Assembly (NCBI GenBank): GCA_013397435.1
Contig: VZRG01000004.1
Span: 2,484,607-2,548,606 of the forward strand
Origin: Erythrocercus mccallii
Lineage: Eukaryota > Chordata > Aves > Passeriformes > Dicruridae
Direction of reading: 5' to 3'
Length of the DNA stretch: 64,000 nucleotides
Each line of letters begins with the position of its first letter. Position 1 is the first letter of the stretch. The position numbers were made by a program, and so were the translations under genes. This document shows positions 11,871-23,300 of this stretch, in pieces. A model generated the notes under the pieces. It saw nothing but the letters and a program-made list of their open reading frames with translations. It searched no databases and was not told the origin of the DNA.

Positions 11871-13435
11871 CTTGCTGGTTAGAAATGAGTGTTTGGGGTG
11901 GAAATAGTAATACATGTTATATGAAACCCTTTATATGTGGAAGTAAAAAGAAATCATCAGTTCAGTGATTGAAGATTATATACAAGTTTGCATAGTATTT
12001 TATGAGGGTATTTTTAGAAATTTAAGATGTGTTCACCACATACGGTGAATTCTGAGATGAAATTTTTTTATAAAGAGAATTTGGGTTTTCTTCCTAAAAT
12101 TGTTTGCTTTTTCATAATTTCTTCACTAATTCATTTAACTGTGTGTAGTTCTGTGTAGAAGCCCAGTGAACAAACAAATGAATAATTTTCAGAGACTCAG
12201 TTTAAGATGGGGAATTTTTTTGAAGACCCTCCAATTTTTTTCAGTCCAATGGAATCCCATGATATCCATTCTATCAGATCTTAGGGGAATGGTGATTTTA
12301 GACCTTCTCCCTGTGTTTGTAGGTGACCTTGAATTAGGTCTCATGAGGGAACTGGTGCCATATTCTATGCTGTAATAACATTTTTATTTAAGAGGATGCA
12401 AGTCAATCTGTTGGTATCATGAGGAGGAGGGGTTGAGTGGTCAACTTTGTTGCATGCAGATGGTTGAGTCTCAGAAATACAAGTGAAATGGGATTGGAGC
12501 TGTTTGGAGAAAACTTTTTTCCCCATCCTTTTCAGCAGTGCCCAACCTTTCTTACTAATTTTTTCCTTTCGCAAAAACCCTGTAAAAGAAACAGTCCTTC
12601 AGTGTGGCAGTGACAAGCTGTTGTTTACATTCTACTTATCAGTGAAGTTACGGACATTTCTTGGTTGGTTGTTGGTTTGGTTCAAGTAATAGTTTGACCT
12701 CTAGTTACTTTTTCATTTTATTCTTTGATTATTTGTTAGTAGTCAAAAACATGAGCGCAATATTGTTTTCCAAGCATATGTGCCATTATGTATCATAAAC
12801 ACCATGAATCCTAATTTGTACCATATATACTGTCATATGCATGTTTCTGTTCTTATCCCAGGTAAAACACTGAATTCAATCTTGCAGCCATGAATGAATG
12901 CAAAACAAGTTTATGAAAATAATTACTTCGATTTTTATTGTGTGTGGTAGAGAAGAGTTTCTTTTCAAGAATGACCAGTTATTCATCATAAAAAACAAAC
13001 AAAAAACCATTTACTTCCCCCAAATTCAGCAGTTTTACTAAGCCTGTCAACTGTTTTCAAGATACTGGACAGATACTCAGCTGTTTGTTCTGTGTGCATA
13101 TTACTTCCAATGCTTAGGAATTTAACCTCATCGATCAATACATTTGAGTGACTGAAGGAAAGGGTGTAGGGGGACACCATGGTGGGGGATAGCAAGCATA
13201 ACCTTCATCTATGCCAGTATTATGAGCAACAGGGAACTGTGAGCTTGAGGGATAATCTTTGTTTTGTTCTTCACAACATAACTATTGTAGATATAACTAT
13301 TTATCTGTTGTACAGATTTGGTTAAAAGATTTATTTTTAATGTTTGAAATAATGCACTTGTTTACTATTACTGTATGTGGGATAAATATATTTTCTTTTC
13401 AGGTTATGTAAAAATATGAAGTAATTTAAACATTA

Positions 13436-13441
13436 AATAAA
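13436..13441 (+). terminator. CASD1: Candidate CASD1 poly(A) signal AATAAA
   Basis: AATAAA is followed within 30 bases by a GT-rich stretch (TGTGCTGTGGATGCTTATTT), the usual arrangement of a vertebrate cleavage site. Cleavage is expected near 13455-13465. Confidence 0.6.
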
Positions 13442-13879
13442 TGTGCTGTGGATGCTTATTTTTGTAATGAGAGCAGCATCATTTAAGTAAAACCTCTCTA
13501 TTGCTTGTCTCTAGCTGCGCTGCAGTTCACTGTATCACAGACTAAGGCAGATGCAGTGCAGGAAGATTGCTCTGCAGTAAATGGCACCATGCCTGCTCTG
13601 ATGGAATTACAACTCCAGTAGCCAAGGCCAGCCTGGAGCTCAGGGCCCCTCAGCAGAACTCCGCAGCGAAGGTGTCAGATACTTTTACCTGCCAGGAACT
13701 CTGCAGCAGAGCTCTACAGGAAAGCAGAGGAACTGACTCTGCTTTTCTTTGGTCTGGCAACATCAAGAAACCAAGCCCATCTTTAAGACTTGCCTGAGTT
13801 ACGGAATTTAGATTCTACTTGAGCTGCTTAAATCCCACTCTCAGTAGAAGGGGTTCCTTAAGCAAAGGAAGTACCAATC

Positions 13880-14170
13880 TCTTTAATCTTGTGAACAATG
13901 ACAAGACACAAGGAAATGGCCTAAAGTTTTGTCAGGAAGTTCAGGCTGGATATCAGGAAAAGGTTCTTCACCCAGAGGGTGGCTGAACAGCCTCCCCAGC
14001 AAAGTGGTCACAATACCAAAGCTGCCAGAGTCCAAGAAGTGTTTGGACAATGCTCTCAGGCACATGGTCCCCCACCATCTCTTGGGGATGGTCCTGTGCA
14101 GGGCTGGGAGCTGGAGTCAATGATCTTGATGAGTCCCTTCCCAACTCAGCATATTCTGTCATTCTGTGAT
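13880..14170 (+). mobile_element. CR1 LINE 3' fragment
   Basis: It matches the CR1 3' region in plus orientation: GGAAAAGGTTCTTCACCCAG, then CAAGAAGTGTTTGGACAATG, CTCTCAGGCACATGG, and a tail with CAACTCAGCATATTCTGTCA then TTCTGTGA. It is 5' truncated. The tail is of the CR1 type shared with the SINE at 33.3 kb. It lies between the convergent 3' ends of CASD1 and SGCE. Confidence 0.85.
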
Positions 14171-16339
14171 CCCCAAAGCTCCATATTTTATAATCGGGGA
14201 GAGACACAGTTCAGGTGCCCACATTAGATACTAAATGCTGTGAATGCTCTCCCTCCTCTCCAGCTATGACATCTATTTAGTTAAAGAAACCCTGCACCAT
14301 TAGCTCCACCCCAGGTCTCAGACCTGACCATGCAGCATTGTGGCTGGAACATTAAAAGCTGTAACAATGTTGTTCAGGCACCCTTCTGTAAAATAATCAG
14401 GCAACAACTTCACTACTTTGTGTTTGCCATTTTATTAGATTATACATTTCATGTATGTACAAAGAGATGTGTAGGGCTTTCTGTTTAATTTGGTTTCAAC
14501 TTAATACAATATCAATTCATACTGCCATCATATAATGTTAAAAGAAGCTGTGAATTTACTGTCTTAATTATTACTAATTCTTTAGCCATTAAGTGTCTTT
14601 AACCAGCTTTATAAGTTTATGCTTTCAAAGTAATTGTTTTAATAAGTAAAAATAAATAATTTGTTATTAAACTTACCTCAAATAAATGAAGATTTCGATC
14701 ATAAAATAGTTCAGGTATTCTTAATACCCAAGTGACTTACACTATTAGATTCTTTCCAAAATAGGTGGAGCCTCCACTGCTACAAACTGATTCTTTATGC
14801 ACACATGTAACAGTTTTTTTCCTTAAATATATTGGCACTGTTACATTAATACAAATCAGGTGGGAACAGGTCTACTGGTAGATCCATTGATTGTCATATC
14901 ATCCTGGAATTATCAGAAATTACTATGATCCACACCCAGAACTATTTACAAAGTTTAATCTTACACTGCATTAAAAATCATTATTTAAAATCCATTCCAT
15001 TCATTTTGGTTTCAAAACACTGACAGCTGATATGTTTGAAAATAGTAGTATAAACTAATAGAAGCCAAATGCTGATTGTACTTGAATTTTTTTACAGCTT
15101 GGATAAGAGATGAACATGTTTAATTTACTATAAACCTCAGTGTGCAGTTTTGTGATTCACTTTGCACTGATAACCATCCAAGCTGCTGGAAGGAAGTGGG
15201 GGGTGTCTCTGAGGAGGCTGATGGAGTGGTGAAGTCTCTTCCCTGGTATCTTTTGGATGAGGTAGGAAGGCATGATGGATGCCACTTGCAAAGTGAATAG
15301 GAATGGCTCTTTATTCCACTTGTTTCAAGAACTGCCTTTGATTTTTCAACTTGAATGCCTGTAGCTTGAGCTACCTCTCCTGGTCTAACAACCACCAGCA
15401 GGATCCTGTGGGCTGTGCTGAGCATGCAGAGCAGCTTTGTAAACTGATACTGAAGGTTTGACAATATACAAGTAGATACCAGGTACTGAGCACTGCTTAT
15501 ATACTTTGCTGCCATAGTTATCATAGTTGGTGCTCAAAATTAGTCTAAAAAGCAGCTCAGGACTTGTTCTATCTGCTGAGATCCTGCATTCAGGTCTGAG
15601 CCTACAAACGTGTCACTGATGCTTAAAATTAACGTAAATTAAGGTTCTCTGTTTTGACAGAACTGGGTCATAACTGTAAAAAGAGAAAAACAAAGACAAA
15701 CTAACCAAAACCCACAAAAACAAAAGCAACTATTTTGGTCTTTTTATGAAATGACCTCATTTCACAGATTCGTTTTTATCCTCAGTCTTAAATTCCAAAA
15801 TTACTCAAATTTCTCTTAGCAGAGACTTCAGGAACCTCAGCTAAGGAAATGTAGCCAGCACTTAGCAATTTTAAAGCAGACGCAGTTTTCTGCTTACAAT
15901 GCAATGTCCTGATGAACATACAGCTTCTGAAAGAGAAAATATTACAGAAAAAAGACAAAGCGTAAGTGTCAGCTTAAAACAATACCATGCTTTGAGGTAA
16001 AACCCCAAGAACTCTTGGTGTCAGCTATTACAGCTGCAGACCCTGAAGTCCTGTGCGATGTCCTTAAATTTGAAGATGAAAAGAAGCATCGGAAATTCAT
16101 TTAAAATCTGGTGAAAAGTGTCAATAGATGAATTATAGTTGTCTATTGAAAAATGTGGAAACCCCAGTTCAGATCCTTTTAGCAAAGTCCATATATTACT
16201 AAGCTTTCAGCTGCATGGACAAATGCCTCTCAAAGAAACCACCTCCCAGCAAAGTATGCCTTTAGTTAAGTCCTTTTTAAGAGGTGAAAATATAATCCCT
16301 GGTTTACTGGATACTTAATTCTCCCACAACAGTTTGCAT

Positions 16340-16384
16340 TCTAAAAACAAAAAAACAAAAAAACAAACAAACAAACAAAAAAAA
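16340..16384. repeat. (AAAC)n-like low-complexity run
   Basis: Repeated A-rich units with single C residues (AAACAAAC...). Similar short (AAAC)n runs occur at about 31710-31742 and 52886-52908. Confidence 0.75.
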
Positions 16385-16952
16385 GTGGAGGATATAAAAA
16401 ATAAACAGCATTGGGGCTGTTTATTGAGAATATCACAAAAAAATTTTAAAGAGTGTTTTTAGAGAGTTAGTCCATGTATATTGTACCAAGTTAAACCATT
16501 GCTTATTTGAAGACATTAATTTTTTTGCCTACAATAGTTTGTAACAGTTTCTTCTAACATAACCAGATGAATGAATGGACAGATTTTAAATGCTTTATTG
16601 CTTACAAGTTTTGAAATAGCATAAATATCTGGTAAGAGAACAGAAATCCAGTTTTTATCATGAGTAGTTTTATTTTCTCTGGGGGGTTACTTCTTTATTT
16701 ATTTTTCAAAAATAACTTTGCTCATTATATTTGGTAATCTCTAAAAAATTAATACCTAATATATGTGCAATACTATCTCTGAGCCTCATCGTGTTGCACA
16801 AGTTTTCATGCTTGTACACTACTGCTTTTCCTGTGCAAATGTTAGGCAATTATGTCATCCCATTAATAATCTGAAATCCTTTGAATCTCTGAAGTTTTGA
16901 TTTCCCTGCTAAAACTTTCAGGAGAGATCACAAGACAGAATAAAGCTCGATA

Positions 16953-16958
16953 TTTATT
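16953..16958 (-). terminator. SGCE: Candidate SGCE poly(A) signal
   Basis: TTTATT on the plus strand reads AATAAA in the SGCE direction, 336 nt beyond the stop codon. It lies just after a TA-dinucleotide run (16961-17031). A short 3' UTR of this size fits SGCE. Alternatives farther on are at 16594-16599 and 14431-14436. Confidence 0.5.
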
Positions 16959-16960
16959 AA

Positions 16961-17031
16961 TACATATATATACATATATATATACATATATATATATATA
17001 CATACATATATATATATATGTATATATACAC
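16961..17031. repeat. TA/CA microsatellite at the end of the SGCE 3' UTR
   Basis: Alternating TATATATACATA units with CA interruptions span about 70 bases. The run sits immediately upstream, in the transcript sense, of the candidate poly(A) signal, so length changes would alter the terminal UTR. Confidence 0.85.
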
Positions 17032-17293
17032 ATTAAAGATTACTTTCTGAATGTAACAAATATAAAAAGTTATCAGTGTTTACAAATTGTCAAAAATGTC
17101 CAAAGTACAAAAGGATACAGTACATCAGTTATATGGAAGTGATTGTACTCCTGGCACTGAAAGCATCATAATACTGTGGGCATGCACAATATACACCAGA
17201 AAAATTCATGCATCAGCCAGAACAAATAAGGGAGTGAGACAATTTGCTGCCTTCTTTGATTACAAATTCATTGCTTCTGTTAGCTTTCTTTCC

Positions 17294-17310
17294 TCAGGAA
17301 TACCATTTAC
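17294..17310 (-). CDS. SGCE: SGCE last coding exon (stop)
   Basis: The acceptor is TATTTGCAG|GT. It completes Gly and encodes KWYS, then TGA at 17294-17296, matching the mammalian GKWYP end. Confidence 0.92.
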
Positions 17311-20300
17311 CTGCAAATAGATGAGAATTTATATAGTCCATCAGTGGAACATAATGCTTCAACAGTACTGAACTGTCAAGTATGAGCACAGCACAAAAAT
17401 AGTATTTATTATTCCTTTATCAACAACCACATTGGAGAAACACTACAAGTACAACCTGGATCAAAAGACAACATATACGTGACAAAACATTCTTCTGGGA
17501 TGGCAGAGGGCTGGGAAAAGATTGTTTAACTGGGAATTTACCTTTCTATTTGGGATCTAACAGACTTCATAGGGAGACTGAGGCACAAAACAGAGAAGGT
17601 GGTACGTGCAATATTTAGTCTTTTACGCTATAGAAATACCCTATAAGCTTTTTCATCTAAGCACCTTAAACAGTCATTGTGAATCCTGCGTATTGACAGC
17701 AAGACAATTACAAAACCTAATGTATCTGTTCATATTGGAGACCAGTAGCAATTTTCATCAGTGTAATAAACATTAGATGTGAGTGGTCATCTCACACAAT
17801 TCTTTCCCAATTAACTTTTAAATTTGTGAAATAATCAGGCGCTATGTCAGCTAAGTCTGTCTTTTTATAGAAGGTTAAAATAAAACTATTCCTTACTGAG
17901 GATTCAGACAGTTCCTGAAGTGGACAACAGTTATAATCTGCTCTTCAAATTACTAAATATGGTCTACTGAAGATTTAAAATAGAAATTTCCTATTCACAG
18001 CTGTGACTGATAGTATGTTAAATTCTCTGAGTGTATTACTGTGAGTTTTCTATAAAAAAGGAAGAAAATTTAACAATTAATGTCTCATTCTATAGGTTTT
18101 TTGGCCTTAGGTCTTTCTGTAAATTTCTTATTAGAACAGATCAATAAAATCGATTGCTAGGTTTGTACTCATGATACTAAAAAACTATTTGCAGTGCCTG
18201 ATTTTTGTTTTAAATCATAACTTTCTAAAAAATCTAACATTCTGGCAACAGGTGTTAGGGATATCCTTTCAGAAAAGCTGCAAAAGGCACATGCCATCAT
18301 GTCATGGATGTGCTTGCAGGGTCACCTGCACATCTGAGCTACAAAGCAAGGTGTCATTATAAACCAATGGAAGAGGAAGAAACACCCTCTGTCCCAATTA
18401 CATTCCACCACCCGCCCCCCTGGATTCTGAGAGCTTGTCACAGGCAGCATCTGTGATGAGTATGAAAGAACAGTTGTATTCTACGAAAATAATGTACTGC
18501 AGAAAACACAGACACAGGAGAATTTTTAAGATCTAATTTTAGGGCAGTTTGTCAGTGCAACTCAAAAGTGACAGACCCATGCTAGCTTGTATTTTATACC
18601 TTTGCAAAAATGCCTCACTGCTGTCACTGTACAGTATTACCAGGTGATTTTGCATCTTATTTGCTGCAAGACAGACTGGAAGTCTTTAAATGAAACAGTC
18701 ATAGCAGAGGAGCAGCACTGCGTGACACTTTTATTCTGCCTTCTAAACAGTGTGAGTGAGAAGAGCTGTGCTAAATGTCAACTCAAACCAGTGCTGGAGG
18801 CTCTGGATCAAGGCTTTGACTGCCAGGGTCATCCACCATTTCCAGCATATGTACAATGAAGAACACAAATGGCAAAGCTACCAGAACTACTGTCAGACTT
18901 TTTATACCTGTGTTTTTAATTTCCACATAACAAAACCCACATGGAGAGAAACATCTATTATATACTTGCCTCAAATCTTTGAAATGTTGTCATACGAAAT
19001 TCTCCTTTAATCCCCGAAAGCAGTAATGAAGAAGAAGGATTTTCAGTGAAAAGAAAGAGTTGCTTATGTAACTCCTAAGTTAAAACAAATCTTCCGCTTG
19101 GAGCTGTAGTTCCCTTATTATGTTCCAAACATATGTATCTCTCTAGAGTTTTGATTAAATACCTTGTCGATTATTTAAAAATTATACACTTGGCCTTACT
19201 TCTTCCCTGTGTGGTCCTTACCCCCTCTCACATGGCTATGGCTTTAGGTTTTTCTCAAACCTGAGATACTAAGTAGAGAGGACAGTCAGCCTTAGTCCAC
19301 AGTCTAATCGGTCATTCCTGACCTCTGTCAGTACATGAGCATTTGTGAGAATGATACAAAAGTGATGACTACTACACAGGAAACCTGAAGCATGGGTGTG
19401 CCTCACCAGATTCCCCAGTATCAACACTTTATGTCTAGTAACTGCAATAAAGAGCTCCTTCTTCAAAGCTTAACTAATATTGGTGGAAATTAGAAATTTA
19501 GATTTCCTATCAAGTGTCATGAACCATGTAACTGCATTTTGGAATCTGGCTGTAGCTTCATGTAACAGAAAGATTTATATGAAGTTTCTAAGTTAGCTAA
19601 ACCAAATGCCAGCTTTTCATACAGAGTCCTAACATAGCATTTCTTCTTTGTTTAATCAATCTCATGCCAAAATTTTCACTGATGTATCAAAAAAATTTCT
19701 AGAATGACAATTCTGTAATACTTTACTCTATTTGAAAGTTATTTCCACTGTCCACAGATTGTATACATTTTGACTAGTTTTCTCCACTGGTCACTTAATA
19801 ATTACATTATTTTTTGAGTACTGACCTGCACTCTGCTGCTGTGGAATCTGAGTCTGATGTGGCAGGTTCCTATAAAAAAATCATTTAATATCTTTAATGC
19901 TTCCATACAAAGTCTGAAGTGTATTATGATGAAAGCTCAGTATTTACACTTCATTTCTTTTGCTTATGAAGCAATAATCTTTTTTTCACTATGCAAATAA
20001 AGATGTCCAAAAGTTAGCCAAGACCATGAAATAAAGACAATTAGTGTTAAAGTAGTTCTTATTATTTCACTTGTCAGCTACATTCAGAGACTCAGACTTT
20101 GTGAAATGCCAGAGGCAACAAGAGTCACCATGGGTTTCTGAAGTTCAGCAAAGTTTGGTTTCTGTAAATGAATTCCATATTCCATGAATACAGTGAAGGT
20201 GACAGCATTTGCAATGTAGTTGTTGGCTGTGGAATGAATGAACGGTCAGCCACTTCCACATGCCAGACCAGTTCACTTATCAAGGCAAAGTTGCATTTTT

Positions 20301-23300
20301 GTGCCCTGCTTAAGTGTGTGTCTGTTTTAACAGCTCCCAGATAGAGGTGTTTTTACAGAAAGGAATTAAGGGTTACAATGTAGGTGAAGCAGATAAATAC
20401 CCTATGTACAACTCAAGAAAGCCTTCGGTACAGGATTTGGCACCTCAGTCATAAAACTGCTATTCTGAATAAAGAAGAAGCTGTAACAGATGGGGCAGAG
20501 CACTTTGCAGCACTTGCACAAGGAATAATTTATACAGCTATCCTTTCTGAAGAATTTAACTTCTGGACACAGAGAGAAGAAAACACTCCTGCAGCATGTA
20601 TCTACATTGTGAAGGGAATTTAGGACAACATATGTAAATTAGGGCTGAGTTAGAGCTCGCACAGGACCAGTACCATCGGCGCCATGCAGGTCTGCCAGTG
20701 GAGGAGGTTCCAGCTGGAGCTGGTGTTACAGCACAGCACTGGAAAATGCCAGTCACTTCTGAGACCACTGCCTCAGATCTGCTCAGCCCCAGGCACCTCA
20801 ACCAAACCCTTCCAGAAATGCCTCTTTGATACAGCTCTATGGACTTGTCTGAATTAGACCATGTGCAAAGCATTGGGTCTGCCTCACTAGTTTCACTAAG
20901 TCACTGATAAATGAACTCTAAGGAATGGAATTCATTATTTTTCTTGTTTTTGTCTTGGAAACAGAGTGGCAACAATGGAAACGGGAGAGAGCTATGAGCG
21001 TTTTTCTTGGCAAGTCTGAACTTAGTATCTGTGTAACTGAGTGTGTTCTTCTGTTCAGTGTCAACGTTTCAAACACAAACCATGTGTGACAGGTACATGA
21101 CTAACCACTTACAAAGTCTAGATTTTCTGATATAAAACTACCACCAACCTGGTGATAGTTTTATACCAGAACCCCCAAAGATACGGGTCAAGAGACAGGG
21201 TGTCTTAAAACAGAAGTTTTAATTGATTCCTCTGTCAAAAGTAGTTTTTCTCCAAAACATGCAGAAATCTAACTGTTCCATGCCAAGCCTCTTGCAAGCC
21301 TGCAGACTGAAAGCCAGCTATTTAATCGTGTAAAAGAAGGCTTTTCGTCCTGCTGGAAATGAAACATCAGAGTGATCTTGAACTAAAGAGTCATTACTGA
21401 ATCCTCCCACAATGAACACATTTCAGAGGACAAGCACTGTAATCTACTATTAGGTCATGCAGCAGAGTGAGCATTAAGAAGCAGAAATGAGTATGAACAC
21501 TTACTGCTGTGTCTGCATCAGAGGCATGCTGGTGTTGTCGTAGCTGTCAGTGTGCAGGGGCGGGACAATCTCGCCTGTCACCGGGTGAAACACGGGCAGC
21601 GTGGAAAGCGGCCACGCGATCTCTCTGTTCTTGGACATGTCACGAAGCTCTTTGGTTGATTTCTGTATAGCACTGTGGTGCACCAACTGGATGCTGTGTC
21701 AGAAGGAAATAAAATAGCAAATACATACTTTAAGTGCTCTAAGAGAAAATTTTACAATTATTATAGTACAAGGACTTTGATGCATGCTACAGACTACAGT
21801 GCAACAATTACAAGCTTCACATAGTAAAATTAATAAATATTTGATTTATTTAATTTTCTAAGGCAGTAATTATTCCATTTTTCTGTCTGAATAAATATTT
21901 TTCATGGGATTTAAGACTGTGCAGTTTGTGGTTGATGTTCCATTTATTTGCTGCAGTTAAAGTTTTGGTTAACTCATGATTCTTGTGGTAGATTATAAAA
22001 GCTTGAAAATTAATTTTAAAGCACTCCATAAATAGGCACTGGATACCTTCCAGGGTATTTCTTCTCCTGTTCACTGCCTTTAAGAGACAGGTTGGAAAGT
22101 CCAATAACCAGGAGTATTAATTGCATATTAACATATTTATTCTAACAGCACTATTTTATTTTCAATTGACAGTCTTTGTTTTCAAACCCTTTTTATTCTG
22201 GTCTTCTATCCTTGCCAAGACTCTGATTTAAAAGCAGCTTTCACATTTATGAATTAAACCATGAATTAGAGAGAATGAAAGAAGATTATGACACATATGT
22301 ATGAAGCATGACAAGCTACTGAGAATGGAAATTAAATGGTAAAAGAAAAATAACAGGAAAGAAGACACTTACTCTGGTGTTTGCATGTTTCTCTTTTCCC
22401 TAAAAACAAAACAAAATTTATGAATTAAATAATATCATTGATAGTTGGAACATTAATCTACCTGATGATGAAAACAGTACATGATGTAGAAATGCTGACA
22501 AGGTTATTGCTAAATGCAAGTTGGCAGCATTTGCAACAGGATTTATGATGAGGCCTTGATGAACGCACAAAGAGAGATGTGACAGTGGTGACACACACAG
22601 ACACACACACAGGGAAATGAAAAATGCAGGTTAAAGAACAAGCTTCTGGCTAAAATAAATTCTATGACAAAATGAAATTGTAGTTTGTGTAAGAAATGGC
22701 AGAAATCACGTTACTTGCTGCTTTCCTTTTATGTGCTTTTCTTTGATAATATGTCTAAATTCAGTTAATCTCCTCAACCAGGTTTACATTATGAAAGTTA
22801 GCATTTTAGAAATTACTTAATATTCTCCTGAACCAATGATCCTTTATTAGTATTTTATTTGCTGGGGGCATTTTGGAGAGCTGTGCACATGTGGAGATTT
22901 TGGGGAGTTTTGTGCATATCTTGAGTATTCTAATGCTTTCTAGAACAAGTAAAGACCCTACATTCACTTGCTAGGAAATTAGTGCAGGTGCTTTAGTGTA
23001 AAATAGTTCAGTATTACAAGCAGTTACCTTTTGGCCTGTTTTAAATGTCTATAATGAACTGAATGGAGATATTCTTACAAAGAACCTTCTATGCATTATA
23101 ATCTTAGAAAAATCAAGAATTAATTATTAGCATGTTAAAGTACTCACACTCCTTCCCGTCGGCAGCACATGATATAGGCAAGTATTAGAAAAAGCACCAG
23201 TGCTATTGCCGAGGGCACTGCCAGTGTAATTAGGAAATCCGAGTAATAGTCTCTGCTTTTCAGTGTATCAGAAGGTGGCTTGTATTCCCCACCATCAGGT

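Larger units (their letters stand above)
11458..13460 (+). other. CASD1: CASD1 3' UTR (extent inferred)
   Basis: This is AT-rich sequence after the stop codon, running to a well-formed poly(A) signal at 13436-13441, which would give a 3' UTR of about 2 kb. It contains a sharply different CpG-rich patch at about 11699-11870, described separately. The end point is inferred from the signal, not from transcripts. Short ORFs on both strands here look like chance ORFs. Confidence 0.6.
13461..16934. other. Intergenic gap between convergent CASD1 and SGCE
   Basis: About 3.5 kb between the inferred 3' ends of the two genes. It contains the CR1 fragment at 13.88-14.17 kb, an A/C-rich (AAAC)n-like run at about 16340-16384, and otherwise AT-rich unique sequence. 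A reverse-strand AATAAA at 14431-14436 could serve a longer SGCE transcript. No coding frame is convincing. Confidence 0.6.

Noticed and set aside
11478..11915. 145-codon minus-strand ORF antisense to the CASD1 3' UTR
   Set aside because: It depends on the CpG-rich patch for openness, has no recognisable domain, and no promoter or splice context.
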